Below, one piece after another: positions 1 through 12,104 of a stretch of DNA of 64,000 nt. The position numbers and the translations under genes are program-made. The DNA comes from Neoarius graeffei (taxonomy: Eukaryota > Chordata > Actinopteri > Siluriformes > Ariidae): assembly GCF_027579695.1 (NCBI RefSeq), contig NC_083577.1, forward strand, positions 92,439,018-92,503,017, read 5' to 3'. Every line of letters begins with the position of its first letter. Positions within the stretch are counted from its first letter, which is position 1. The notes beneath the pieces were generated by a model. The model was not told the DNA's origin, searched no databases, and worked only from the letters and a program-made list of their open reading frames with translations.

Positions 1-312
1 AAAAAAGTAGACTACACCACTGTGTACACTACACTACTTTACATTACAATACTTTACATTACAATACTTTACACTACAATACACCACTTTACACTACACC
101 ACTTTACACCACACTACTTTACACTAGGCAACTTTACATTACACCACATGTACACTACACTACTTTACATCACAATACTTTACATTACCATACTTTACAT
201 TACACTACACCACTTTACACTACACCACTTTACACTATGCTACTTTACATTACACTACTTTACACTACACTACACCACTTTACATTACACTACTATACAC
301 TACACTACTTTA
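1..312. repeat. Degenerate AT-rich satellite (TACACTACTTTACA type)
   Basis: Short tandem variants of 'tacactacactactttaca' fill this stretch. The open frame across it is a by-product of the stop-poor repeat and not a gene. It directly abuts the 3' tail of the L2 element that follows. Confidence 0.85.
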
Positions 313-2370
313 AGTCAAGTCAGTTTATTTGTATAGCACTTTTAGTAATAGACATTGTCACAAAGCAGCTTTACAGAAAATTAAAGACTTAAAACATGAG
401 CTAATTTTATCCCTAATCTATCCCCAATGATGAAGCCTGTGGTGATGGTGGGAAGGAAAAACTCCTTCAGACGACATGAGGAAGAAACCTCGAGAGGAAC
501 CAGACTCAAAAGGGAACCCATCCTTACCTGGATGATAACAGACAACATGATTAGAAATAACTCAGTTTTATAACTGTGTCCTATAGAGTCACAAAGTATA
601 ACTGTGTAACCAGGAAATTCACTATAGTTTTAAGAGCAAGTCTGTTTTGTTGACATTATAAATTGTTCATTGATGGAGACTTGTGTAAAACTGTTCATAA
701 CAACTGCAGTCCTAAAGTTAGCGAGACAACTGTAGTCCTCAGCCATAAAAGCATTACTGTAAGAGTCCAGAGTGTCTTCCAAGTGTGACTTTCGACTGTC
801 CATATGAGGCCGTCTTCCACAGGAGTGATGTGATGAGACTCCATCCAGATGTAGGGCACCAGGATGGATCAGGCAGGTCCGAGGGGCAGAAGAGGTTCAG
901 CATCTCTGGTGTTTCAGGATCAACATGTAATTCAACAGAGAGAGAGAAACAGAGGGAAAAGACAGGGGAGACACAGGTTGTTAGGTATGCCCAATGTCAC
1001 CCGATGAGTAAGAACAGTATACATTTTGTGCTGAGTACAAACAGGGACTCCGGCAACTAACTATGACAGCATAACTAAAAGGGGAGAGCCAGAAGGTAAC
1101 ACAGGCATGAGGGGCCCCGGGACATAAAGCAGCAGCCACTACACCGTCAACAAACTCGAGTGAGCGAGCGAGTGGGGACTGACAGCATCCATACATCCCA
1201 GTTTACCAAAACACTCTATGTCTGAGGATCCTCCAGATCTACACCTTTACCTCATAAACACCATTAACACAAGGCTTGACTAAACAGATCTGTTTTCAGC
1301 CGAGACTTAAACACTGAGACTGTGTCTGATTCCCGAACACTACTTGGAAGGCTGTTCCATAACTGTGGGGCTTTGTAAGAAAAGGCTCCACCCCCTGATG
1401 TAGCCTTCACTATACGAGGTACCAGCAGATAGCCTGCACCTTTTGATCTAAGTAGGCGTGGCGGGTCATAGAGGAGCAGAAGTTCACTCAGGTACTGTGG
1501 TGCGAGACCATTTAGTGCTTTAAAGGTCAATAGTAGTATTTTATAATCAATACGAAATTTGATTGGGAGCCAATGCAGTGTGGATAAGACAGGGGTGATG
1601 GGGTCATATTTTCTAGTTCTAGTAAGGACTCTTGCTGCGGCATTTTGAACTAACTGGAGCTTGTTTATGCACTTATTGGAACATCCAGACAGTAAGGCAT
1701 TACAATAATCCAACCTGGAGGGAACGAAAGCATGAACTAGTTTTTCCACGTCATGTAGTGACATTAAATTTCTTATCTTAGCAATATTTCTGAGATGAAA
1801 GAAAGCTATCCGGGTAATGTTATCAATGTGAGTTTCGAATGAAAGACTGGGGTCAATAATCACTCCGAGGTCTTTTACTGCTGCACGTGAAGAAACAGAA
1901 AGGCCATCCAGAGTCACTGCGGAATCAGAAAACTTACTTCCAGCTGCATGTGGTCCGAGTACAAGTACTTCAGTCATGTCAGAGTTAAACAGAAGGAAAT
2001 TAATAAGCATCCAGTGTCCAATGTTCTTTACACATTCCTCAATTCTATTAAGCTGGTGTCTCTCATCAGGTTTTGCAGAAATATACAACTGTGTGTCATC
2101 AGCATAACAGTGGAAACTAATACAATGTTTACGAATAATATCACCCAGAGGGAACATATATAAAGAAAAAAGCAGTGGACCCAAGACAGAACCTTGTGGA
2201 ACACCAAACTTTACCTCAGTACGTTTAGAAATATCACCATTTACATCAACATACTGATAGCGATCAGTTAAATAAGAGCTGAGCCAGGAGAGGGCCGTTC
2301 CCTTAACTCCCACAACATTTTCTAGTCTATCCAGAAGAATGGAATGATCAATGGTATCAAATGCTGCATT
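313..2370 (-). mobile_element. L2-type LINE, 5'-truncated
   Basis: Read on the minus strand this is the 3' two thirds of an L2-clade non-LTR retrotransposon. It begins inside RT motif A (an AAFDTIDH-like string at about 2340-2370) and ends in a 3' UTR whose last bases, read on the plus strand, are 'gtcaagtcagtttatttgta'. The same tail recurs at 8762, 47387 and 49222, so this is a locally common family. The upstream EN domain is missing, as expected for truncation on insertion. Confidence 0.85.
1264..2313 (-). CDS. L2 LINE reverse transcriptase, C-terminal part
   Basis: A 349-residue open frame holds the second half of an L2-type reverse transcriptase plus the C-terminal domain. Visible landmarks are [13 protein letters not shown] near residue 38, the catalytic YADDTQ near residue 70, and the [15 protein letters not shown] and [13 protein letters not shown] blocks typical of L2. 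The frame continues upstream without a start codon into RT motif A at about 2340-2370, so the annotated Met is only an internal one. It carries no N-terminal endonuclease and cannot retrotranspose alone. It ends in the normal L2 position ([14 protein letters not shown]). Confidence 0.85.
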   Translation of the reverse strand: MGVKGTALSWLSSYLTDRYQYVDVNGDISKRTEVKFGVPQGSVLGPLLFSLYMFPLGDIIRKHCISFHCYADDTQLYISAKPDERHQLNRIEECVKNIGHWMLINFLLFNSDMTEVLVLGPHAAGSKFSDSAVTLDGLSVSSRAAVKDLGVIIDPSLSFETHIDNITRIAFFHLRNIAKIRNLMSLHDVEKLVHAFVPSRLDYCNALLSGCSNKCINKLQLVQNAAARVLTRTRKYDPITPVLSTLHWLPIKFRIDYKILLLTFKALNGLAPQYLSELLLLYDPPRLLRSKGAGYLLVPRIVKATSGGGAFSYKAPQLWNSLPSSVRESDTVSVFKSRLKTDLFSQALC

Positions 2371-2416
2371 TGATATATTACAGGCATTTAGCAGAAACTC
2401 TTATCCCGAGCGATGT

Positions 2417-4031
2417 ACAGTGGTGCTTGAAAGTTTGTGAACCCTTTAGAATTTTCTATATTTCTGCATAAATATGACCTAAAACATCATCAGATTTTCA
2501 CACAAGTCCTAAGAGTAGATAAAGAGAACCCAGTTAAACAAATGAGACAAAAATATTATATTTGGTCATTTATTTATTGAGGAAAATGATCCAATATTAC
2601 ATATCTGTGAATGGCAAAACTACAGTATGTGAACCTCTAGGATTAGCAGTTAATCTGAAGGTGAAATTAGAGTCAGGTGTTTTCAATCAATGGGATGACA
2701 ATCAGGTGTGAGTGGGCACCCTGTTTTATTTAAAGAACAGGGATCTATCAAAGTCTGATCTTCACAACACATGTTTGTGGAAGTGTATCATGGCACAAAC
2801 AAAGGAGATTTCTGAGGACCTCAGAAAAAGCATTGTTGATGCTCATCAGGCTGGAAAAGGTTACAAAATCATCTCTAAAGAGTTTGGACTCCACCAATCC
2901 ACAGTCAGACAGATTGTGTGCAAATGGAGGAAATTCAAGACCATTGTTATCCTCCCCAGGAGTGGTCGACCAACAAAGATCACTCCAAGAGCAAGGCGTG
3001 TAATAGTCGGCAAGGTCACAAAGGACCCCAGGGTAACTTCTAAACGACTGAAGGCCTTGCTCACATTGGCTAATGTTAATGTTCATGAGTCCACCATCAG
3101 GAGAACACTGAACAACGATGGTGTGCATGGCAGGGCTGCAAGGAGAAAGCCACTGTTCTCCAAAAAGAACATTGCTGCTCATCTGCAGTTTGCTAAAGAT
3201 CATGTGGACAAGCCAGAAGGGTATTGGAAAAATGTTTTGTGGATGGATGAGACCAAAATAGAACTTCTTGTTTAAATGAGAAGTGTTATGTTTGGAGAAA
3301 GGAAAACGCTGCATTCCAGCATAAGAACCTTATCCCATCTGTGAAACATGGTGGTGGTAGTATCATGATTTGGGCCTGTTTTGCTGCATCTGGGCCAGGA
3401 CGGCTTGCCATCATTGATGGAACAATGAATTCTGAATTATACCAGTGAATTCTAAAGGAAAATGTCAGGACATCTGTCCATGAACTGAATCTCAAGAGAA
3501 GGTGGGTCATGCAGCAAGACAACGACCCTAAGCACACAAGTCGTTCTACCAAAGAATGGTTAAAGAAGAATGAAGTGAATGTTTTGGAATGGCCAAGTCA
3601 AAGTCCTGACCTTAATCCAATGGAAATGTTGTGGAAGGACCTGAAGCGAGCAGTTCATGTGAGGAAACCCACCAACATCCCAGAGTTGAAGCTGTTCTGT
3701 ACGGAGGAACGGGCTAAAATTCCTCCAAGCCGGTGTGCAGGACTGATCAACAGTTACCGCAAACGTTTAGTTGCAGTTATTGCTGCACAAGGGGGTCACA
3801 CCAGGTACTGAAAGCAAAGGTTCACATACTTTTGCCATTCACAGATATGTAATATTGGATGATTTTCCTCAATAAATAAATGACCAAGTATAATATTTTT
3901 GTCTCATTTGTTTAACTGGGTTCTCTTTATCTACTTTTAGGACTTGTGTGAAAATCTGATGATGTTTTAGGGCATATTTATGCAGAAATATAGAAAATTC
4001 TAAAGGGTTCACAAACTTTCAAGCACCACTG
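2417..4031 (+). mobile_element. Tc1-like transposon 1 (long-TIR type)
   Basis: The element is flanked by TA on both sides (2415-2416 and 4032-4033). Its terminal inverted repeats, starting 'cagtggtgcttgaaagtttg', extend about 200 bp, which is the IR/DR arrangement of many fish Tc1 elements. It is inserted in the dispersed repeat at 2376-4190. The transposase inside is frameshifted, so this copy is dead but well preserved. Confidence 0.93.
2790..3811 (+). pseudogene. Tc1-like transposase, frameshifted
   Basis: The likely start is the ATG at 2790 (MAQTKEISEDL). A paired HTH DNA-binding region follows, with 'SGRPTKITPRA' as linker. The catalytic triad is visible in pieces: WMDETK near 3245 in the first frame, then [10 protein letters not shown] near 3513 and LNPMEMLW near 3613 in another frame. 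The frame breaks around 3275-3300 and there are stops between the two parts. The N-terminal part is open to 3275 and the C-terminal part from 3509. A DDE transposase of this family is about 340 residues, which fits the total span. Confidence 0.9.
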
Positions 4032-4190
4032 TACAACACACTCAGAGCAGTCTGGGGAGCAGGTGAGGGTTCAGTATCTTGCTCAAGAGCACTTCAGCCG
4101 TTCCTGCTCATCCAGGGACTCAAACCAGCAACCTTTTGGTCCCAAAGCTGCTTCTCTAACCATGGCGTCCCGATTACATTACAGTTTCTT

Positions 4191-6023
4191 AAATAACTGA
4201 TGATAATATTGAACTTTTTCATGATATTCTTGTTGTTTAAGATGCATGAGTAATTTACTGCCCTGACATACTGGGGTGCATTAACGAGCTCCAAATATTT
4301 TCCTAAGCTCACTGAGAAATTATGTTGTATTTCTTCACCTGAATTTACGATCTTCTCCTGAGGGGTTTTTCTGTCACTAGGCCATTAGCTGAGCGTAGGA
4401 ACAATTTATGAGTTCAAATATTTCAAGGATCTTGTGTGGAACCAGGATTAATTTTTCTTTACCACTGATTGTGATCATTGTAAAAGCATTTAACGTACTA
4501 AAGACAAACTCCTATTATATCACTAAAAGCTTAAGGATGTCACTTGGTGGGAGTTATGAGCGGGCAGTAGAGCACATCCTCGCAAAGCGTACATCATGTT
4601 TTTCTCGGAAATGAAGCACACAAGTGATGCAGGAAGGCCCTTTTTTCCACTCCTTCTTCTTCTTGGGTTCAGCACCAGCTGTTTGTTGGAAAACCAGAGC
4701 ATCATGATTGCTGTATGTGGAGAACGATGTAGTTTTAAATGGACATGCGGAGATATGGGACAGAGTGAGAAAGTCAGTTAAATGAGGGGGCGGGGCTAAA
4801 GACTAACTGAAGCTCGTAATTCAGAATTCCTGAAGAAGGAAAAGTGAACGAAACCGCCCTCTCAGGAATTTCTCCTCAATCTCTTCTTGACTTTTAAATG
4901 GGCATGTTGTTGGTTCTTGAGTTTTTGTTTGAGGTATCCATGTTCACACAGCGTAAAAATACGACGTACAGGAATTCCGACGTTACTCTCACTTCCCACT
5001 TCTGAGAAAAATCCAGTGCAGCGTTCTAAGGGTCGAAACCCTGAGTTAGAACAAAACTCTATTTGTTTATTTGAGTCCTATATATTTTTTCCTGTCATGA
5101 ATCCGAGCAACACCTGAACAGGTACTGAAGAACTCTCTGTCATGAACATAAGGTGGAATATAAAGTCGCATTTGGTTAGATTTATTTTTCACTCTGTATC
5201 TTAAGAAAGATTCGAGCCTTTTCATGTTTGATGTTTCCCAGACGGCAATTATGAACAGGCTCTGCTGAGGATCGGTCTCCCCACTCATCCGCCTACATAC
5301 ATACTTTTTTTCAGCTCTCTGCTCATGTCAATCTCTCATTTCTCTCTCTCTCTCTCTATTTCTGTCTCTCTGAAACCCTCCTTTAGGAAACAAGAATGGA
5401 AAAAAAAACTTCATAAACAGCCATTTGAAACTAAGAAGTACTTCTGATACGTTGATGTAAACTTTAAAAAAGCTCAGGACAGATCCGGGATGTGTTCTGC
5501 AGAGCTGGAAGAGAAGACTCTATGAAACTGTGTGCATGTTGTGCATGTATTCGCGAGAATGTGGGCTGAGGTGGGGAACGGAGAAGCGATCTCCAGCCCA
5601 CGCACGGGTCAGCGCCCAGCAGTGGGTCACTAAAAGACCCTTTAAAGCTTCCCTCTCCCCACCGAGCCTGTGGAAGTGTTTGTGTCTGTAGGATGGGCTT
5701 TAGAGGCCTGGCTGTGGCTGTGGGTGTCAGATTTGAGCCCACTGATCACACCGAGTACAAAAGTCCCTCTTTTCTGTGTGTGTTTGTGGAGAGGCGTCCA
5801 TCCTCAGAGCCAGCTCTGCCGTCAGTGCTCCGAGTCCCACGTACGAAAGCTCGGCTTTGAATTACAGGGTTACAACAATGCAGCTGTGGAGCTCCAAATG
5901 GAGGAAAGATTTGTGCAAAGAATTCCATGCACTGGAGTGTGTTTATTATTTTTTCATTACCATCCCCATCATACTGTTTACAGTTTTAAAAGGGGATATT
6001 ATATTATTAAAAACTCACTTTTT
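4191..6023. other. No supported gene; minor simple repeats
   Basis: I see no coding or RNA gene here. A CT-rich stretch lies at about 5340-5370. Open frames are short and on both strands, and none shows a recognisable motif. Confidence 0.5.
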
Positions 6024-7591
6024 CAGTGCAACTCTGCTATAACAGACTCTTTTACACCGACCTTTCACATGTAACAAACTAAGTCCGTGGTCCCCGATTT
6101 TAATGACACCGAGTCAGAGTTTTCAAAAAAATCATCACTGAGCCACACGCTCCTCTTCCCCCAGAGACTAACAATCAGTAATCAAGTCCTCAGTCAAGTT
6201 AATAATATGCATTAACGCTATAAAATAAAGACTTAACAAGCCTCGCTTAGGTGTCAATCGCTAACAGTTATCCAGAACAGTGATCATTGACTTCAAAAAA
6301 AATCCCTTACAAGGATTTAAAGGTAGACTGCCTTTCAGATTTTTCAAGTGTAGGTCATGAAAAGAATTTTCCCGACACCCAATTATTTTTGTTTAGTGAC
6401 CGAAAGCTACTGAATTTGAATCACAGACTTCCAATTTTATTAGTTTTTTTAAGATAGAACAATTAATGAATGTAGAACCATGAGTCCCTAAATTCTCTGC
6501 TGTTTTTTCCTGCTTCACCATGACCCAATTCAAGATACTACGTCATGCATCACGTGGTGGGCTTTCCCCGTTCACGCAAGGCATTGTGGGACACATATTT
6601 GAAACAGGAGAGAAAAATGGAGGGCGTGAGTGTGCGAATGAAACGTGAAAGAGCAACTACAGTAACAGAAAGAAAGTGAGAAGAAAAGACGTTATGTTCT
6701 ATACGAAGGAAAGGAAACGCAGGACCAAACTAATAAATATGGGCGCTCAGCGAGCACCTCGGTGCGATCAGCTGTTCGTTTAGCGACAGAATGATGGAAC
6801 TGTCAGTGCACGCTCAAAGGGAAACCTGTAGATGGCAGTAATGCAACACTGTGGATGCCAGCTGCCGTAAAACCCAAAAGAAGAAGAAGAAGGTAAACCT
6901 GCGCATGCGCACACAGACTTCCTCTGTCTGCTTGACTGCGCCAAGCGAGCGATTTCATGCACATTATTTGCTTTAATCCCCTCAAATTAAATAACTTCCC
7001 AGCCACAGAATGGCCTGAGATTTTGTGAGATATTACAGAAATAAACAGATATCACAATCACCACATTTCAGACGGAACTAAATTTCACCGGTTTTATGAA
7101 ATCGAAAGGCCGTACAGCTTTAATTTTATGAGCTAAAAACAGTTTTACTTGAGTCTTTACTCTGTAAGCACTGTTGTCATGGATACTCGTAAATGCACAA
7201 AACTCTCTGTCGAAGACAAACTTCATATCCTGGAGCATCTAAAGTGTGGTGAGAACGCAATGAATTAGTCTAAAGAATATGGTAACCCAAGAAATTCAAT
7301 TTCAACTTTTAAAGTAAAAGAGTTCTGAAACTTCATCCATAACTGCGATCAACACGATGGGCTGAAAAGAAAGAAGATGCAGCAAGCAAATGATGGCAAG
7401 TGACTTATTTCCTGTACTTTGTAAATATATAAGTGAATTAAGTGTAAATATAAATTAAGCACAGTTGGTCTTGTTCTATGTAAGAGTGAGGGTTGGGTGT
7501 GATGAGTGGCTCCACTTCAGCGTTACGAACTTTTCTGTATAACAAACTATTTGGACGTCCTCCAGGAGTTCACTATAGCGCACTTACAGTG
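6024..7591 (+). mobile_element. Pogo/Tigger-like DNA transposon remnant
   Basis: A transposase fragment of pogo/Tigger type (7179-7403) lies between imperfect inverted ends. The left end 'cagtgcaactctgctataac' at 6024 pairs with the reverse complement of 7572-7591 at roughly two thirds of positions. Flanking TA is not clean, so the ends are provisional. The region 6540-6900 inside looks like later insertions, including a '...aagaagaagaag' motif near 6880. Confidence 0.45.
7179..7403 (+). pseudogene. Tigger/JRK-type transposase N-terminus, broken
   Basis: Reading from the ATG at 7179 gives MDTRKCTKLSVEDKLHILEH, then residues resembling a CENP-B/pogo N-terminal HTH (SKEYGN..NSISTFK), then a KRKKMQQA-like block. 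Two in-frame stops interrupt it, so it is a pseudogene. Only about 74 codons remain, and the second DNA-binding domain and DDE domain are missing. The call rests on pattern similarity to Tigger N-termini. Confidence 0.6.
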
Positions 7592-8019
7592 TACATTTGG
7601 GCATCTAGAGTCGACCAACCCACAAACTCTGAAATAAGAGACGACCCGTAATAAGTTTCTTTTGTTCTGATTTCAGAAAACATGAGCTTCAACAAGCCGT
7701 TCAGATTCGGCTCCTCTCTCTATGTCACAAGAGGAGCTCATTAGAATAACTCCACCCCCTCATCTGAATATCTCCACTCATGGGTTGAGAAGTGCCTTTT
7801 TTTTGTGAATGAATATGAGTTAAGTGCTACCTGATTGGCTGTCTGAAGAGGGGCGGGGTGAGCAGTGGCTTGTTAACATTTAAAGGAGTACACGCTCAAA
7901 TCAGGGCTGTTCAGACAGCGTGAGGAGGAGCCGTGGGGTTTTATACTTGTGGTATTTTGACTAAAGCATGTCACAGATATTTCATTAAGACCTCAGGGAT
8001 CTGGGGCAACTTGTGGAAA
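7592..8019. other. Unassigned non-coding sequence
   Basis: No gene is visible. The text 'aaaggagtacacgctcaaatc' and its surroundings look like a dispersed repeat, but no second copy is present in this window to prove it. Confidence 0.4.
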
Positions 8020-8025
8020 AGGGGT

Positions 8026-8162
8026 TTAATACGTCATCCATGAGAGGATAAATACCTGATGCTCCCTATTAGTCAGACAGAACTGAAGAAGCCTTTCGGA
8101 TGAGAGGCGAAACGTCTTCAAGAATCTTCAAGCAAGTCCAGTTGCTCTCTTTTACCACCCAC
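8026..8162 (+). repeat. Fish dispersed repeat with 'gatgagaggcgaaacgtctt' core
   Basis: A segment reading 'ccatgagaggataaatacct' through 'ttttaccacccacag' recurs almost identically at 43785-43917, inside a Tc1 element. The two copies share over 120 bases, so this is a real interspersed repeat. The family is not established; a Penelope-like or LINE 3' tail is possible. Confidence 0.7.
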
Positions 8163-8753
8163 AGTTTACTATGACCTGGATGACTGAGAATCTTCACAGA
8201 CATGTTTAATACGTCACCTTTAAGAAATCTGTCTGAATTTTGTATCATATTTTTCTAGATCATACAATAAACACACTCATGATCACACACACTCCCACCT
8301 CTGTTAATCATGTATTCTTTTAAAAACACACCATGTGTCCTGTTTCTCTGTTTTAACACATACAGCACAGATGCAAAGAAACCAAATTCCGCCTGAAAAT
8401 CATTGCTGTTTTTGGTTAACGGGACTTTCTGTACCTTAAAAGAAACCACAAAACTTCCTCTAACTGTCTGTTTCTGACTGTTTTTCCTATTAATTTCCCC
8501 TTGTGGCTCAACACATCCTGCATCTTTGTCAAACAAAACAGTTCATGCAAACTCCTTTGCTAATCTCAGATGAAAAAGAGCCTAAATATGTTTTACTGAT
8601 GAAGCTTGTCAAAATACTTTGACAGACAACAACAGAAAGACATCTTTTTCTTCAGTCAGTGAAAATATTGAAATATCTTACCTTCTAGCCGAGATGTTTG
8701 TATTTTTAGGTGACACTAAACCTTACACCTCTTTCTGGACTCATTTTAAACTT
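8163..8753. other. No supported gene
   Basis: AT-rich sequence with short open frames on both strands and no recognisable motif. Confidence 0.45.
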
Positions 8754-8761
8754 GAAATGTC

Positions 8762-9712
8762 AAGTCAAGTTTATTTGTACAGCGCTTTTAACAATAGACA
8801 TTGTCGCAAAGCAGCTTTACACAATTTGAACGACTTAAAACATGAGCTAATTTTATCCCTAATCTATCTCCAATGATGAAGCCTGTGGCGACGGTGGCAA
8901 GGAAAAACTCCCTCAGACGACATGAGGAAGAAACCTCGCGAGGAACCAGACTCAAAAGGGAACCCATCCTCATTTGGGCAGCAACAGACAACATGACTAT
9001 AATATTAACAGTTTTAACATGAAGTCAGTTTCGTTGATGTTATAAACTCTTCATTGATGGACAACTGCAGTCCTAAAGTTAGCAAGTCAACTGTAGTCCT
9101 CAGCCATAAAAGCATTACTGTAAGAGTCCAGAGCGTCTTCCAGGTGTAACTTTCAGCTGTCCTCATGGGGCCGTCCTCCACAGGAGCGATGTGGCAAGAC
9201 TCCAACCAGACGTAGGGCATCAGGATGGATCAGGCAGGTCCGAGGGGCAGAAGAGGGTCAGCATCTCGATCCCAGGACCAACATGTAACTCAGAGGGACA
9301 GATTTTTTTTTTTTTGGGGGGGGAGAAGAGAGAGAAAACACAGGTTGTTAGGTATGCCCAATGTCACCTGAATAAGTAGGAACAGTATACATATTGCACT
9401 GAGTACAAGCAGGGACTCCGGCAACTAACTATGACAGCATAACTAAAAGGAGAGAGCCAGAAGGTAACACAGGCATGAGGGGCCCCGGGACATAAAGCAG
9501 CAGCCACTGCACCATCAACAAACTCGAGTGAGCAAGCGAGTGGGGACTGACAGCATCCATACATCCCAGTTTACCAAAACACTCTGTCTGAGGATCCTCC
9601 AGATCTACTCCTTTACCTCATAAACACCATTAACACAAGGCTTGACTAAACAGATACGTTTTCAGCCGAGACTTAAACACTGAGACTGTGTCTGATTCCC
9701 GAACACTACTTG
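8762..9712 (-). mobile_element. 5'-truncated L2 LINE tail with target-site duplication
   Basis: This is the 3' UTR and tail of the same L2 family as at 313-2370, in the same orientation. It is flanked by an exact 8-bp direct repeat 'gaaatgtc' at 8754-8761 and 9713-9720. The insertion therefore carried only the last 950 bp, with no reverse transcriptase. Confidence 0.9.
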
Positions 9713-9720
9713 GAAATGTC

Positions 9721-10289
9721 TAAAAGTATCTAAAGACAAGCTGAATCATCTTATATTTGATTTATAAAAATCAAGCAATAAGAAATATCTGATCCATTTC
9801 CCCATATTTAAGATATTTTCACTTGATAAAATATTGTTTTCCTGCTTTGCAGCTTGGCGTGAAGGCAGCCAATCATGTTTTTTTTCCCTCTTTTTAAGTG
9901 TTTTGTTGTTCATTCCTGTCTCACTCCTCTTTGCACGCTGCACACTCCAGTTTGTGTGACGTCACTGCATGATTTTTTTTTTTTTTACTTTCATCATAAT
10001 ATACAGTTTGGGAAAGTAACTTGACTGACTCATGTGACATTTCCAATACAGCACTACGCAAATGTTCACATGTCGCTAACAGCTTCCTGTTCGAGACCCT
10101 CCGCTTCGTCACGGCTCCTGAGCGTGAACCCCTGAGTGATGTATGGACAGTGACACACACCTAGTTTTTTCTGCCTGGATACAAAACATTTAGCGTAAAG
10201 TTTAGTGTTTGGGTTTTTGAACATTATCTATCCCACAGCGTTGTTAGAATTCTGGATTCTGATTGGTTGGGAGGTGTTTATTCTTGAAT
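9721..10289. other. Non-coding; contains CRE palindrome and shared motif
   Basis: No gene is seen. A TGACGTCA palindrome is at 9957-9964 and the motif 'aattctggattctgattggt' is near 10249; both recur elsewhere in the window. Confidence 0.4.
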
Positions 10290-10473
10290 TAAAGATAGGC
10301 CCATCAATCAGAGGATACGAAATCAAACTGTATCATATTGTAATGTATTGAAGCAGATTCAGTGATCATCAAATATCAATTTGCTGCGTGATGAATCGAA
10401 ATCTAATCACACAGGATCAGAATGTATCAGGTTACACTGTGTTATGTCATATCATATTTTGCCATGTAATACC
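10290..10473. repeat. ATCATATTGTAT-type low-complexity DNA, left part
   Basis: Degenerate short tandem variants of 'atcatattgtatc'. The tract resumes at 11313 after the hAT insertion. Confidence 0.75.
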
Positions 10474-11312
10474 CAGTGCTGTAGTCGAGTCACTAAACCT
10501 CGAGTCCGAATCCAGTCTCGACACCCCAGTGCTCAAGTCCGAGTCATTAAAGAAAATTTCGAGTCGAGTCCACTACTGATCCAAGTCGAGTCCGAGAACA
10601 AGACTCCAATGGCACCATGTGACGGTGTCTGTTGCTGCCTTTCTGTGAAAGCGTCTCTGCTACTGTGTCGGACTAACGTTCCTGCTCCACTGCCTCATTT
10701 TAATTAACAGGCCACAGATAAAAAGCTTGTTCATCACTCAGCAAGCCCCGCCCACTATCAACAGGGCAAATAACATGAGAGTGAGTTAACACTTGCTAGT
10801 TCATCGTTCAGCAAGCCCCACCCACTATCAACAGAGCAATGAACATAGCGTGTCACTTCTTTCTCTGGGTGGAGTCTTACCAAATGACGATTGAAGTTCG
10901 AGGTTGTCCCCGTCGTCTCCTCGATAGTTCTTCTGCATATGGAACACACAGCAGTGCATTTTTTCCCACTGCATGAGAAGTCTGTAGAAGCAAAGCGGAC
11001 AATCCTAGGGGCGTCTCTCCAGGCATTTTAGCGCCAAACGTTAGTTTGTTCTTGAACATGACGTATGAACAGGTGAATGTGTATTCTCTTGCACAAAATT
11101 AGTATAAAACTAATGTAGATATAAATATCTTATGCTAAATTATTATGGCATGTTACAAAAAAAAAAAAAAAATCTGAGTCCTCGTCTCCAATTTACGAGT
11201 CCAAATGCAGTTAATGCACGAGTCCGAGTCCAAGTCATCAGTGCTCAAGTCCAAGTCAAGTCACGAGTCCTTAAAATTAGGGCACGAGTCGGACTTGAGT
11301 ACTACAAGCCTG
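10474..11312 (-). mobile_element. Non-autonomous hAT element
   Basis: The ends read 'cagtgctgtagtcgagtc' on the left and the complement of 'caggcttgtagtactcaagt' on the right. The flanks are near-identical 8-bp repeats, gtaatacc (10466-10473) and ataatacc (11313-11320), the TSD length of hAT. Both subterminal regions hold many 'gagtccgagtc' motifs in inverted arrangement, probably transposase binding sites. A BED-finger remnant lies inside on the minus strand. At 839 bp it lacks the catalytic domain. Confidence 0.75.
10758..10949 (-). pseudogene. BED-type zinc finger remnant of hAT transposase
   Basis: The minus-strand frame begins MCSICRRTIEETTGTTSNF and continues NRHLVRLHPE, giving the C-x2-C...H-x4-H spacing of a BED finger, the N-terminal DNA-binding domain of many hAT transposases. 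The preceding reading (from 11059) is in another frame, so a shift separates the start of the protein from the finger. Nothing of the hAT dimerisation or RNase H-like domain follows. Confidence 0.65.
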
Positions 11313-11541
11313 ATAATACCATATTGTATCATATCAAATCATATTGTAACATATCATCCTATCATATCGTATTTTATTGTATCATATCATATAATTTCAT
11401 ACTGTATTGTGTGGTATTGTATTTTATCAGATTATGTCACATCATATCATATCATATATTGTATTGTATCATGTCACATTTAAATAATATTGGCTGGTTA
11501 TCAGATATATTTCATTCCACTAGTCAAAGATGGAAAAAAGC

Positions 11542-11596
<55 letters not shown>

Positions 11597-11600
11597 ATAC
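11313..11600. repeat. ATCATAT low-complexity DNA and (ATT)n microsatellite
   Basis: The AT-rich tract resumes after the hAT element, followed by about 17 ATT units at 11543-11594. Confidence 0.85.
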
Positions 11601-11725
11601 CTACACATTCAATGGAATAATTATAGATTTTACAAAAAGTTAAGGGGGGGGGGAACTTACCAATATCCAATGCAGATTCTGATCCAATGTGATTTAATGT
11701 TCTGTCAATCCAACGTACATGTACA

Positions 11726-12104
11726 AACTTAAAGTTCTCTCATCTCATCTCATTATCTGTAGCCGCTTTATCCTTCTACAGGGTCGCAGGCAAGCTGGAT
11801 CCTATCCCAGCTGACTACGGGCGAAAGGCGGGGTTCACCCTGGACAAGTCGCCAGGTCATCACAGGGCTGACACATAGACACAGACAACCATTCACACTC
11901 ACACTCACACCTACGCTCAATTTAGAGTCACCAGTTAACCTAACCTGCATGTCTTTGGACTGTGGGGGAAACCGGAGCACCCGGAGGAAACCCACGCGGA
12001 CACGGGGAGAACATGCAAACTCCGCACAGAAAGGCCCTCGCCAGCCACGGGGCTCGAACCCGGAACCTTCTTGCTGTGAGGTGACAGTGCTAACCACTAC
12101 ACCT
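11726..12104 (-). mobile_element. tRNA-derived SINE, copy 1
   Basis: Read on the minus strand it has a Pol III A-box-like 'tagtggttagc' and a B-box-like 'gggttcgagcccc', then a body with 'gacatgcaggttaggttaac', and it ends in a GATGA-rich tail (11726 side). The tRNA-side edge at about 12104 is slightly truncated and diverged. The same family is at 15870, 17845, 34779 and 59035. Confidence 0.85.

Larger units (their letters stand above)
2376..4190. repeat. Dispersed fish repeat split by a Tc1 element
   Basis: The flanks of the Tc1 at 2417-4031 form one repeat when joined. The left part, 'caggcatttagcag...', is followed at 4034 by text ending in a tRNA-like 'actcaaaccagcaacc'. A related degenerate fragment lies near 59370-59490. 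The family is unassigned; it is probably SINE-like. Confidence 0.5.

Noticed and set aside
22-336. 104-residue ORF rich in Tyr, Thr, His
   Set aside because: Translation of a simple AT-rich satellite.
10381-11620. Direct-repeat look of 'gagtccgagtc' blocks as a CRISPR-like array
   Set aside because: Spacing is irregular, repeats are short and inverted, and the segment has hAT ends with an 8-bp TSD.
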